In this document: positions 27,287-35,541 of the stretch, in pieces
How positions within the stretch are numbered: position 1 is the first letter of the stretch
Layout of the letters: each line of letters opens with the position of its first letter
Assembly (NCBI GenBank): GCA_963169345.1
Contig: CAUJCT010000001.1
Coordinates: 1 to 64,000, forward strand
DNA: 64,000 bases
Reading direction: 5' to 3'
Source: Bacteroidota bacterium
Lineage (GTDB): Bacteria > Bacteroidota > Bacteroidia > NS11-12g > UBA955
The notes under the pieces: generated by a model
The model's database searches: none
Told to the model about the DNA's origin: nothing
What the model saw: the letters and a program-made list of their open reading frames with translations, nothing else
Program-made: the position numbers and the translations under genes

Positions 27287-30004
27287 TTATATTTTCTGAA
27301 TGTATTTGTAATACATCTGTCCCTGAATCTGAACTCTGATGATGTAAATACCTGCACTTAAATGATGCAAATTCACTTCACATGAAGTTGAACCGCACTG
27401 TATGTTCAGAGGTAATAACTGACCACTGGAATTCATCAAATACAGATTTTCTATTGTTTTCTCTGATTGAATAAGCAGTACATCCTTAACAGGGTTTGGA
27501 TAGAACAGTAATTTTGTTAATTCATTCGTATGAATAGTCGTCTTTTCCATTACATGAATGGTATCAGTCAATTCACCGCAGAGATTACTTTGGGTTAGCC
27601 AATAAGTTCCTGGTGCATTGACAATTATGGAATTGGAAGAATCACCCGTATTCCACTTTAATTTACCACGTACATAATCTGCTTGTATTTTAAGGTAAAC
27701 TGGTTTCAAAGTTGTATCAGCCGGCAGTTTAAAAGAAGGAAATGAATCAGATTCTACAACAAAAGTATCATTGACATTACCGCAATAATTACCCGCCCAC
27801 AATGTATAAGTTCCGGGAGATTGAATGGAAATTGATTGTGAATTAATCTGATTGTTCCATTTATAATCACACGAATTGCAGAATGGTTTTAGAATTAAAA
27901 CAAATGGTTCGCATAAAAAAGTATCCTTATATGGTTTTATAAAAGGTGTAGACTGATTTACTATCAAAACTGAATCTCTATACACTCCGCAATTATTCGT
28001 AGCCTGAGCCCAGAGCAAGCCTGCTTTAAACGCATGGTAAACTTTATCAGTTCTGGCATCCGACCAAATAATTGAAGCATTAATAGAACTGAGGTCAAAC
28101 CTTGGATAACGACCATTGCAAACAATTGTATCGTTTGGCAGATAGAATGAAGGTGCATTTAAGAATTCAACATAAATTGAATCACTATCCTGACCACAAT
28201 TGTTATTGATGCTTATTGAGTAAAGTCCGCTTGAATCAACTGTTCTTAAACTATCTGTTAAAAGATTATCCCAAAGCAATGATCCACTACCCTTCCCTGT
28301 AGCATGAATCTGCCAGGAAGAACTGTTGCAAATGAGTGTATCGGAAGGTAAGTTGACTTGAGGACTGGAGTTGCGCTGAACATAGACTGAATCAGTTGAA
28401 GAACCACAGACATTTGTGCCTGTTACAGAAACCCATCCGGTGTCTCTAAAATAAATAAATGAATATTTCTGAGTTGAATCTCTATTCCATTTATAGCGAA
28501 CAAAAGGATCGAAAGGTGCAGCTACAGTAATTTGAGCATTCGGGACCTGATTACAAATCACCGTATCATTTCCCAAATACACATCCGGTTTCTGATTTAT
28601 TTCTTTTAATTTTATGGAATCTTTTACGATACATCCGTTGCGATTGACTTCCAGATAATAAGTACCGGCATTAGTAGCGGTGTAAGATTTAAATGTATCC
28701 GTAATGGAATTGTTCCATTTGTATTTACCTGTAATATTGGATTGAAGATTATATGTTGAATTTTTGCAAATAACAGTATCGTTTCCCAGATTCAAATCAG
28801 AGTTAACAAATATGTTAATGGCGATTTGTTGAGGATTGATAGAGAATACATTTTCATTAATGAAATTAATATATAAAATGTAGGGTTCTTTCCGGATGTC
28901 TTCACATTCGGGCGTCCAGGTAAATGTCAGATCAGGTCGCCATTTTTTGCTAATAGAAACAGAAGAACCTTTAATGGGATTAAAGCAGGTCAATATCACT
29001 GAATCGACTTTATTAGTATCATTGTGTTGAGTAGCTAAAAAGATGGTTCCTGTTTTTCCGGCAGTAAACTGATGCTGGAGTTTTAGAGAGTTTTTAGTTA
29101 TGACAGGATTGGTATATCCGCTTTGAGTCCCTACAAAATAATTATCGATATAATAATAACCAATCAAACGTTTGACTCCATTGATGTATCTGTATTCTTT
29201 TGCTTTATATACAATGCTGCCAACTTCGAGAGAGTTGGTTGATGTGAAGATCAGATTGCCATTCAGTGAATCGAAATACAAGCCACGGGGTGGAGTTGAC
29301 AGAGGTAATTCCGTACAATTCAACTGCCCAGACTGAAGGCAAAATGGAGACAAAGGATATCTGGCGGAATATGGAGAGTTGAATGTTTCATTGCTATTAA
29401 AATCATTGAGAGGTGCTACCATTTCAAATTCCAGAAAATCATTATCAATAGTATCAGAAGCGATGGGATTAAAGTACTTTGTATTGTTTACATAAAAATA
29501 ACTCATGTGCAGATTTTGTACTGAAGGTCCTGAATTATTTTGAGAATAACATCTGTCCATCATACAGGTAACATAGCCATTTCCAGGACCATACGTACTG
29601 ATTGCGCTATTTCGACAGCACATCTGACCTGACATATAGATTTTACAAACAGACTTGAGAGCACCACCGAGCAATGAATCCAGATTCATGATATATTCAT
29701 ACGTCAGAAGTTGGACTCCAAAACTTTTAGAACTGCAACTGCCGATTTTATTCCATGATATCTCCTTGATAGAAGTCCGATTCATAGTAAGATTCGCACT
29801 GTTATTGGTGTTGATATTATCGCGCACATTCAGATTCATGGTACTACCCGGATCAATGGCACGGCAATCGTGGGTGATTTGGAAGATGATTTTAAACTTA
29901 TTTCCGGAAATATGTTTATAGGTAATAAATCCCGAGCTAAAGAAACCCGCATTTAGTTTTGTCAGAAGACCGATGAAGAAAAGTCCCAGTAAAATTCTTT
30001 TCAT
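27287..30004 (-). CDS. T9SS-secreted surface protein with Ig/PKD-like repeats
   Basis: A 905-residue protein with a signal peptide (KRILLGLFFIGLLTKLNA). A Cys-rich N-terminal half of unknown type follows (for example CKIYMSGQMCCRNS, YVTCMMDRCYS). From about residue 400 come six repeats of roughly 75 residues, each opening with LGNDTVICKN-like motifs (LGNDTVICNQ, LPSDTLICNS, LPNDTIVCNG, KDTFLCEP, LPADTTLKP) and including a kWN...GtYwl strand pattern. It ends with a type A T9SS sorting domain (LLFYPNPVKDVLLIQSEKT ... LSAGIYIIRVQI). The ATG at 30004 is preferred to 30019. It is convergent with alaS, 8 bp apart, with no obvious hairpin between. Likely a surface or matrix protein. Confidence 0.85.
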   Translation of the reverse strand: MKRILLGLFFIGLLTKLNAGFFSSGFITYKHISGNKFKIIFQITHDCRAIDPGSTMNLNVRDNINTNNSANLTMNRTSIKEISWNKIGSCSSKSFGVQLLTYEYIMNLDSLLGGALKSVCKIYMSGQMCCRNSAISTYGPGNGYVTCMMDRCYSQNNSGPSVQNLHMSYFYVNNTKYFNPIASDTIDNDFLEFEMVAPLNDFNSNETFNSPYSARYPLSPFCLQSGQLNCTELPLSTPPRGLYFDSLNGNLIFTSTNSLEVGSIVYKAKEYRYINGVKRLIGYYYIDNYFVGTQSGYTNPVITKNSLKLQHQFTAGKTGTIFLATQHNDTNKVDSVILTCFNPIKGSSVSISKKWRPDLTFTWTPECEDIRKEPYILYINFINENVFSINPQQIAINIFVNSDLNLGNDTVICKNSTYNLQSNITGKYKWNNSITDTFKSYTATNAGTYYLEVNRNGCIVKDSIKLKEINQKPDVYLGNDTVICNQVPNAQITVAAPFDPFVRYKWNRDSTQKYSFIYFRDTGWVSVTGTNVCGSSTDSVYVQRNSSPQVNLPSDTLICNSSSWQIHATGKGSGSLLWDNLLTDSLRTVDSSGLYSISINNNCGQDSDSIYVEFLNAPSFYLPNDTIVCNGRYPRFDLSSINASIIWSDARTDKVYHAFKAGLLWAQATNNCGVYRDSVLIVNQSTPFIKPYKDTFLCEPFVLILKPFCNSCDYKWNNQINSQSISIQSPGTYTLWAGNYCGNVNDTFVVESDSFPSFKLPADTTLKPVYLKIQADYVRGKLKWNTGDSSNSIIVNAPGTYWLTQSNLCGELTDTIHVMEKTTIHTNELTKLLFYPNPVKDVLLIQSEKTIENLYLMNSSGQLLPLNIQCGSTSCEVNLHHLSAGIYIIRVQIQGQMYYKYIQKI

Positions 30005-30106
30005 GGTAATTAGACACATAGAAAATGAATTGTTGCAAAATGACTAAAAGAGGATTCCATTTTGATTGGTTAAAGTATATTTCTTCACCACATTGATTGA
30101 ATTATT

Positions 30107-30574
30107 TCAATGATGATACCCAGTTCCCTTCAAAATAGTAAAGGCTCTGAAAATCTGCTCAAGTAAAATGACTCTTACCATTTGATGATTAAAGGTCATG
30201 GCCGACAAACTGATGCTCTCTCCTCTTTTCTTTATTTCAGAGCTAAGGCCATAAGAGCCTCCGATAACGAATACGATATTGGAAGCTTCGAGAGATTTTT
30301 TTTCTAAATATTGAGCAAATTTTGGTGAATCCATAGTTTTACCTGTTTCATCCAAAAACAGAATGACCGACTTTTCCGGAAGATGTTGTTGTAAAAGCTT
30401 TGCTTCCTCATCTTTCAATTTCTCAGGTGGTAATTTATTGGCATTTTTCACATCGTTAAGTTCGATGAGATTGGGTTTGCAATATTTGCTCAATAGCTTC
30501 CAATATTTATCCAAACCTTCCTTAACATAAGATTCGTTGGTTTTACCGATACAGATAAGTGTAAGATGAAGCAT
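30107..30574 (-). CDS. rlmH: 23S rRNA (pseudouridine1915-N3)-methyltransferase RlmH
   Basis: A 155-residue SPOUT-class methyltransferase that modifies position 1915 of 23S rRNA. It has normal RlmH length, with ICIGKTNESYVKEGLDKYWK, VILFLDETGKTMDSPKFA, the SAM-binding knot VFVIGGSYGLSSEIKKRG, LSAMTFNHQMVRVILLEQIF and the C-terminal GTGYHH. A promoter box TAGGTTTG lies at 30592-30599, 17 bp upstream of the ATG. Confidence 0.95.
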   Translation of the reverse strand: MLHLTLICIGKTNESYVKEGLDKYWKLLSKYCKPNLIELNDVKNANKLPPEKLKDEEAKLLQQHLPEKSVILFLDETGKTMDSPKFAQYLEKKSLEASNIVFVIGGSYGLSSEIKKRGESISLSAMTFNHQMVRVILLEQIFRAFTILKGTGYHH

Positions 30575-30682
30575 TTAGTAATAAATGTATGCAAACCTAA
30601 TTGTTTGTAGCAACAAATTGAAAAAAAATCACATCTTGCTCAACTATAAAATCTTAATTATAATAAATGAGAGATTCTACTC

Positions 30683-30943
30683 TCACTTATCATAATGAAA
30701 CCTGCATTTGACTATAAAGATATCCAAATCTTTCACTTTATATATGAGGCGATGTTCATCATCAATTCGCCTAGACCAAAAACCGGCATATTTAAATTTC
30801 AATGGTTCTGGTTTTCCTAATCCTTCGAAAGGATGTCGTGCTATATCCTTTAAGAGTTCATTTATCCGTTTTAGTTTATTTTTATCTGTTTTTTGCCAAT
30901 AGAGATAATCCTCCCACGATTCATCAACAAACACATATCTCAT
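30683..30943 (-). CDS. yoeB: YoeB-type ribosome-dependent mRNA interferase toxin
   Basis: An 86-residue toxin very close to E. coli YoeB along its whole length (ESWEDYLYWQKTDKNKLKRI, PFEGLGKPEPLK, GFWSRRIDDEHRLIYKV, KCRFHYDK). The catalytic residues known for YoeB are present: Glu in GKPEP, Arg in HRL, and the C-terminal His-Tyr in FHY. It cleaves mRNA in the ribosomal A site when the antitoxin is degraded. Its ATG overlaps the YefM stop as ATGA (30943-30940). Confidence 0.95.
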   Translation of the reverse strand: MRYVFVDESWEDYLYWQKTDKNKLKRINELLKDIARHPFEGLGKPEPLKFKYAGFWSRRIDDEHRLIYKVKDLDIFIVKCRFHYDK

Positions 30944-31194
30944 TTAAGTATCAACTTTCTTTTTTTTACTTTACCAGAATTTAAATTTTCAATTGCAGAA
31001 TCTAATCGTTTTTCATTTAAGGCTGAAGACAACTCATGTTTTGTGGCACATAGAGAATTGTATTCCGATAATGAAATAATAACAACACCATTTTCATTCC
31101 CCCTGTTGATTATTAATGTGTCAAAATTTTCAGTGACACGATCGAAGTACTTTTTAATATCTTTCCTAAAATCCGATAATGTTGTTATAATCAT
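30940..31194 (-). CDS. yefM: YefM-type (Phd/YefM) antitoxin
   Basis: An 84-residue antitoxin. The N-terminal Phd/YefM dimerisation and DNA-binding fold is seen in TTLSDFRKDIKKYFDRVTEN, DTLIINRGNENGVVIISLSE and YNSL. A flexible charged C-terminus that wraps the toxin follows (EKRLDSAIENLNSGKVKK). It binds YoeB and represses its own operon. Three TGTACA sites just upstream fit the known YefM operator core. Confidence 0.93.
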   Translation of the reverse strand: MIITTLSDFRKDIKKYFDRVTENFDTLIINRGNENGVVIISLSEYNSLCATKHELSSALNEKRLDSAIENLNSGKVKKRKLILK

Positions 31195-31197
31195 ATT

Positions 31198-31227
31198 TGT
31201 ACAAATTTATGTACAAATATATGTACA
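31198..31227. promoter_or_regulatory. Predicted YefM operator: three TGTACA palindromes
   Basis: TGTACA occurs at 31198-31203, 31210-31215 and 31222-31227, exactly 12 bp apart and 4 to 33 bp upstream of the yefM ATG. The YefM-YoeB complex of E. coli recognises TGTACA-centred palindromes, so conditional autorepression is expected. Confidence 0.8.
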
Positions 31228-31290
31228 TTTATTGAAAATTACAAGAGCTATTTAATGCAGAAAAATACCTGTTTTTAGCTCAATTAGCCG

Positions 31291-31983
31291 TTACCAAATC
31301 AACTGATCCATATGAACCGGGAAAGCCTGATGCAAGGCAGCCGAATCTGCGCTTAAAGTATCAATGCCTTTATTTGTCCATCTGGTATGCAGGAAAGATT
31401 GTTGCACATCTATTCTTGTATCGGCTGAGTCTTCAACACTGTGATCGTATGACCAATACGAACGATTGAGTACATTGATCTGTTTATTATTATTGAAAAA
31501 CAGATACGAATTAGAAATCAAACAATCACCTGCATCACCGAACAATGCCGCAATATCCATAGATGCTACTATTTCATCCTTTTGACGATTAAAAATCCAC
31601 AGTGAAAAGTCTGATGAAGTATATTCACCCGGAACACGAGTTATGAATCCACTATAAATCGAATCAATTGTAAATCTATAAACACCATGAAAGGCATCGT
31701 CCCAGCTTAAATCTTTAGCCGCAAAATAGGGCAACAGAGCTAATACATTTGAATCAATTGGCGTACCTTTAAATACAAACACAGAATCTACATAAGCTGT
31801 GTCAGGATATATATAAATGCCATTAAAGGATGTGTCTTTGTAAAATTTTGAAAGCTTGCTGTAAAGTGATTCTATATTTTTGTTTGTAATTTGAGGATTG
31901 CTTTTAACATGATTTTGACATGACTGAATTGATACGAAGATTATCAGAATTAAAGACAGTAAGAATATTGTTTTATCTTTCAT
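31291..31983 (-). CDS. Hypothetical lipoprotein
   Basis: A 230-residue protein with a lipoprotein signal (LLSLILIIFVSIQSCQN). The mature part is rich in aromatic and acidic residues (NGIYIYPDTAYVDSVFVFKG, SGFITRVPGEYTSSDFSLWI). I see no recognisable catalytic motif and cannot assign a family. Its ATG lies 3 bp after the stop of the beta-lactamase-like gene, so the two form an operon, but the functional link is unknown. Confidence 0.6.
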   Translation of the reverse strand: MKDKTIFLLSLILIIFVSIQSCQNHVKSNPQITNKNIESLYSKLSKFYKDTSFNGIYIYPDTAYVDSVFVFKGTPIDSNVLALLPYFAAKDLSWDDAFHGVYRFTIDSIYSGFITRVPGEYTSSDFSLWIFNRQKDEIVASMDIAALFGDAGDCLISNSYLFFNNNKQINVLNRSYWSYDHSVEDSADTRIDVQQSFLHTRWTNKGIDTLSADSAALHQAFPVHMDQLIW

Positions 31984-31986
31984 TTT

Positions 31987-33027
31987 TTAGTTTTTGTTAA
32001 AAGCCTGATGTAATTTTATCATCGTTCGGAATGATAAATCGGGATAAGCAATTTGATTAACAGTACCTGCGATATAAGTTTCGGTTTTGGGGCAATAATA
32101 AGCCAAAGCGCCCGATAAACCTGAATGTCCCATAAAATAAGGCACAGTTCCAAAAGGGTTAAAAATCCAGGGAAGTTTAAATAAATGCATGCCCACTCCA
32201 GACTGCATTGGAAAAAATATACTGTTCCAATGCTGCATATTCAGTAATTCTTCTTTCGGAAAAATTTTACCTTCAAAAAACGCCTCAATAAATCTGAGCA
32301 AATCATGACTTGTTGATACCATTCCTCCATCAGCTCTAAAGGAAGTCATGGCTTTTGGAATTGGTAAAACTGATGATTTAAAATACAATTGAGCAGGTGT
32401 CTTATCAGATGAATCAGTATAAAGATACGTGTCATTGAGTTGCAAGGGTTGAATTATGCTCTCCAGACAATTTGTAGCATAACTTTTACCACTCAGAATT
32501 TCTATAATCCTGCCCAACAATTGAAAATTTGAATCGGAGTAATGTGCCTTGCCTTTTGTGCCAGGTATAAACAAAGCTTGCATGACTCTGGTTCTCTCCA
32601 TAGCCTGATCGAAAGACCATGCCTGATCACGACCATCTTTAAGTTCATCTTCAAGACTAACACCATTAGGCCCTTTATTTTGAAAATAATCAGGCAATCC
32701 GGAGGTATGAGACAAGAGATGTTTGATAGTCATATTTTGAGTGTAGTCGCTTCCTTTTATGTGATGCAGTCCATTCAGAAAAGATGAATCAAAATAATCA
32801 CAGACAGGTTGATCTAATTTAAGACGACCTTCTGCTTTAAGCAAATAAATAAGTGCAGTTGTAAATAATTTAGTGGTACTGGCTATAAAATATGGATCTT
32901 CAGTCTTGAGATTTCCTGAAGCACCCTGCCACATTGCGTTCTTGTTTTTTAAAGCAAATGAAGTCCCGAATATTTTCTTATTGTCAACCGTGTCATTTAA
33001 AATGGATTGTAATTTACTTTGAAGCAT
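31987..33027 (-). CDS. Serine hydrolase of the class C beta-lactamase / PBP4* family
   Basis: A 346-residue enzyme. The nucleophile motif SxxK is in DPYFIASTTKLFTTALIY, the Tyr motif in HYSDSNFQLLGRIIEIL (YxxN-like), and the HSG (KTG-equivalent) in YFMGHSGLSGALAYY. No signal peptide is visible, which suggests a cytoplasmic esterase or peptidase rather than a secreted antibiotic-resistance enzyme. Family members include esterases, D-aminopeptidases and unknowns; the substrate cannot be told from sequence. Upstream partner of the lipoprotein gene. Confidence 0.85.
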   Translation of the reverse strand: MLQSKLQSILNDTVDNKKIFGTSFALKNKNAMWQGASGNLKTEDPYFIASTTKLFTTALIYLLKAEGRLKLDQPVCDYFDSSFLNGLHHIKGSDYTQNMTIKHLLSHTSGLPDYFQNKGPNGVSLEDELKDGRDQAWSFDQAMERTRVMQALFIPGTKGKAHYSDSNFQLLGRIIEILSGKSYATNCLESIIQPLQLNDTYLYTDSSDKTPAQLYFKSSVLPIPKAMTSFRADGGMVSTSHDLLRFIEAFFEGKIFPKEELLNMQHWNSIFFPMQSGVGMHLFKLPWIFNPFGTVPYFMGHSGLSGALAYYCPKTETYIAGTVNQIAYPDLSFRTMIKLHQAFNKN

Positions 33028-33054
33028 ATCAACTATCTATTTAAAAACTACTGA

Positions 33055-33459
33055 CTATTTAAAGCAGTCTATTATGATTTTTTTGAGAACAACCAGATCA
33101 ACATCTTTAAGTTGTTTAATATACAGACACCCAGCACCCGTCTTGTATTTACCTAGTTGCTCCAATAATTTTTGATGTTGACTTAAATTGATAAGGTGTA
33201 AAGACAAATTAGCCTTTCGTGGAGAGAATCCAATTTTAAACCAATCGACTTCCCTTCCGGTAGCAGGACTTTTATATCTATGCAATCCAAAACCGACCAT
33301 AGAACTCCCCCACATTTTGGGATCATCCATTGATGCTTGTTTCATCATTTCCAAAATCGTAAAACTGTCTTTGCGCTTAACTTCATCTTCAATTGTATTG
33401 ATGAACTCTTCGACACTGGCTTCTGTTGCCTTGGTTTTTATTTCTACTAATTTACCCAT
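33055..33459 (-). CDS. DUF1801 domain protein
   Basis: A 134-residue cytosolic protein of the DUF1801 (YdhG-like) fold. Typical features are EEFINTIEDEVKRKDSFTIL, KMWGSSMVGFGLHRYKSPAT, DWFKIGFSPRKANLSLHLIN and KYKTGAGCLYIKQLKDVDL. Biochemical function of the family is not established. It is 5 bp downstream of the GNAT gene and 27 bp upstream of the beta-lactamase-like gene, so all four could share a transcript. Confidence 0.85.
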   Translation of the reverse strand: MGKLVEIKTKATEASVEEFINTIEDEVKRKDSFTILEMMKQASMDDPKMWGSSMVGFGLHRYKSPATGREVDWFKIGFSPRKANLSLHLINLSQHQKLLEQLGKYKTGAGCLYIKQLKDVDLVVLKKIIIDCFK

Positions 33460-33464
33460 ATTTA

Positions 33465-33938
33465 TTAATTAGAGAACAATCTGTAATTAGGCTCCTTATG
33501 TTTGATAAAGCCATATTTAATGTAAACCGGCTCGCCCTCTTCTGTAGCATTTAAATCAAACAATTTAATACCTGATTGTCTGCCGATTTCAAGTAATTTA
33601 TCGAGAACAGACAAGGCAATACCTCTCCTTCTATAAGCGGGAATTGTATACATATTCATGATGTATCCACTCTTTCCATTCGGCAATCGGAAACTCCCCG
33701 GTCGGCATTGAATACTCATACCTCCCACCCCTACCCATGTTTCACCATCGAATGCTAAAACAGAAATATAGGCTTGATTTGGAATGGTTTCCTTAAAGAA
33801 CATTTCGAGTTCCTTTTCAAGAGTAGATATTGTTTGTTCATCCTGTTCACCCCAATAATCTTTCATAAATTCAACTCTCGAATTGATCAGTATATTTATA
33901 TCGTTTAAGGTCGCTTGTCTGTATGTAATCATTTTCAA
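33465..33938 (-). CDS. GNAT family N-acetyltransferase
   Basis: A 157-residue acetyltransferase with the GNAT core. ISVLAFDGETWVGVGGMSI is strand b2/b3, GYIMNMYTIPAYRRRGIALS is the acetyl-CoA-binding V/I-x-x-x-Q/R-x-x-G-x-G/A loop (RRRGIA), and LFDLNATEEGEPVYIKYGF is strand b5 with the following helix. The acceptor is unknown. An internal Met (codon 3) is an alternative start. It heads a run with the DUF1801 and beta-lactamase-like genes. Confidence 0.85.
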   Translation of the reverse strand: MKMITYRQATLNDINILINSRVEFMKDYWGEQDEQTISTLEKELEMFFKETIPNQAYISVLAFDGETWVGVGGMSIQCRPGSFRLPNGKSGYIMNMYTIPAYRRRGIALSVLDKLLEIGRQSGIKLFDLNATEEGEPVYIKYGFIKHKEPNYRLFSN

Positions 33939-34060
33939 CTATTGGATTCAGTATACAAGATTTAATAAAATTTCACATCTACAATATTCAATATTTTTTA
34001 TAAATAAATAACATCATTGTATAAAAATAGAAGTTCCTAAATTATCAGTAAAACAACACA

Positions 34061-34090
34061 AATAAAAAAACCGTGCAATAGTTGCACGGT
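34061..34090 (-). terminator. Rho-independent terminator after the OmpA-family gene
   Basis: Minus-strand hairpin ACCGTGCAA-CTA-TTGCACGGT (34090-34070) is followed by seven T. It is 25 bp beyond the stop at 34116. Confidence 0.9.
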
Positions 34091-34115
34091 CTTCTATTTA
34101 ACCCAAAATTACTTC

Positions 34116-35111
34116 TTATTGGTTCCCTAAAATCTGGAACAGTTCATCCAGTTTAGGAGTTAAAATGATTTCAGTCCTTCTGTTTTTTGCTCTTCCTTCC
34201 GGAGTATCATTGGAAGCAATCGGATAGTTTTCTCCTCTACCTGCTGAAGTGATGCGTTTTGGATCAACTTTACCCTGAACGATGAGAATACGGGCAATTG
34301 AAGTAGCTCTTAAGACACTTAAATCAAGGTTGTCTTTGATAGTTGGTGATTTCATTGGAACATTATCGGTATGCCCTTCAACCAATATACTTACATCATT
34401 ATTCATATTAAGCGCTTTTGCCAATTCGAGCAAAGCCTGAACACCTTTGGAATCCACATCAATTGAACCAGATTTAAACATCAGTTTTTCTTCCATGCTC
34501 ACATATACTTTACCATTTCTGGTTTCAACTGTTAAGCCTTGATTCTGGAATCCGAGCAATGCTTTTTGTATGGTTGCTTTGAGCGCATTCACTGCACTGT
34601 CTTTAGCTTTAAGAATAGCTTCAAGTTCCTTAACGCGTTTTTCTCTTTGTTTCAAATCAGCCTCAGTTGTGGCCAGATTGGCGGATAATTCTCTGTTTTT
34701 ATTCTGAGAATACATCAGTGAAGCTTCTTTTTCATTGAGTTCTTTCTCTTTGTTTTTAAGTGCTTCATTTTTAGCATTCAGTTCAGCCGCTAATTTTTCA
34801 TTTTCATAACGGTTGTTATCGATGATTTTCTGAGAGGTTTGTTCCGACTGAGCGTACAATTTCTGAGTTCTTTCGAGTGCAGTGAAACATTCAATAGAAT
34901 CGGCCTGAAGAGCAGCTACCCAGGTTTTATAGATGCTATTGGAGGTATTGCATTGATCGAGACTAAGTTTAGCTGAGTCGAGCGAAGCTTTAGTCAATGC
35001 GTTGGATTGTTGACAATTGTCGTATAATTTTTGGAGATCATCCAACTTACGTTGAGGAACGCAAGCTGCAAAGACTATAGTTGGAATTATATATTTAATT
35101 GACTTTTTCAT
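34116..35111 (-). CDS. OmpA-family peptidoglycan-binding lipoprotein with coiled coil
   Basis: A 331-residue protein with a lipoprotein signal (YIIPTIVFAACVPQRK). A long coiled coil (about residues 25-180, for example KNKEKELNEKEASLMYSQNK) is followed by a C-terminal OmpA-like domain (VSMEEKLMFKSGSIDVDSKG, ILVEGHTDNVPM, SVLRATSIARIL, ITSAGRGENYPIASNDT, RAKNRRTEIILTP). The domain has the Asp and Arg used to bind diaminopimelate. It probably ties the outer membrane to the cell wall. It has a TAACTTTG promoter box at 35140-35147 and a strong terminator, so it is monocistronic. Confidence 0.9.
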   Translation of the reverse strand: MKKSIKYIIPTIVFAACVPQRKLDDLQKLYDNCQQSNALTKASLDSAKLSLDQCNTSNSIYKTWVAALQADSIECFTALERTQKLYAQSEQTSQKIIDNNRYENEKLAAELNAKNEALKNKEKELNEKEASLMYSQNKNRELSANLATTEADLKQREKRVKELEAILKAKDSAVNALKATIQKALLGFQNQGLTVETRNGKVYVSMEEKLMFKSGSIDVDSKGVQALLELAKALNMNNDVSILVEGHTDNVPMKSPTIKDNLDLSVLRATSIARILIVQGKVDPKRITSAGRGENYPIASNDTPEGRAKNRRTEIILTPKLDELFQILGNQ

Positions 35112-35139
35112 TTTAAAAGAGTGTTCTAAGTAATATGAG

Positions 35140-35147
35140 CAAAGTTA
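35140..35147 (-). promoter_or_regulatory. -7 promoter box of the OmpA-family gene
   Basis: Minus-strand TAACTTTG, 28 bp upstream of the ATG at 35111. Confidence 0.55.
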
Positions 35148-35211
35148 CTGAGAATGAAAAAGTAATAAAGTTTGAGTTTTAAACAGAGGGAAATGAGTGT
35201 ATGGAAAAGAA

Positions 35212-35357
35212 GAAAAGCTGAAAGGCTGAATAGCTGAAAAGCTGAATTGTGTCGCGGTAGAAGAGCTTTGCTGTTAAGTCGTAGGAAAGGCTGAAAGGCT
35301 GAATAGCTGAATAGCTGAATTGTGTCGCGGTATAAGAGCTTCGCTGTTAAGTCGTCG
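35212..35357 (+). repeat. 73-bp tandem duplication of the CTGAA-array repeat
   Basis: Units 35212-35284 and 35285-35357 are near identical. Each reads (GAAARGCTGAAAGGCTGAAT, AGCTGAAWAGCTGAATTG) then TGTCGCGGTAKAAGAGCTTY and GCTGTTAAGTCGTMG. They match, in inverse orientation, the module at 11543-11645. The surrounding spacer 35148-35541 contains no supportable gene. Confidence 0.8.
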
Positions 35358-35454
35358 AGTCGTAGTGCATGTAGTTGCTATTTAAGTTTATCCGCTTTCC
35401 AATATCAGTGAATTCCGTTTGCGCAAGCAAACTCTGCCGTGACAATGAATAGAG

Positions 35455-35500
35455 TTAAGTCGTTAAGTTGTTAAGTTGTTAAGTCGTAGAGTTTGTCGAT
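35455..35500 (+). repeat. TTAAGTYG short-unit array
   Basis: Tandem 8-9 bp units TTAAGTCG/TTAAGTTG run into TAGAGTTTGTCGAT. The same array, as its complement (ACTTAACGACTTAACGAC), lies at about 11558-11590 and 45820-45868. Confidence 0.75.
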
Positions 35501-35541
35501 GTTCCTTAAGTTACATTAGTTTCTTAGTAAAAGAAACCCGG

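Noticed and set aside
31987..33027. Beta-lactamase resistance gene
   Set aside because: SxxK and HSG motifs are present, but there is no signal peptide and the family is mostly esterases and peptidases.
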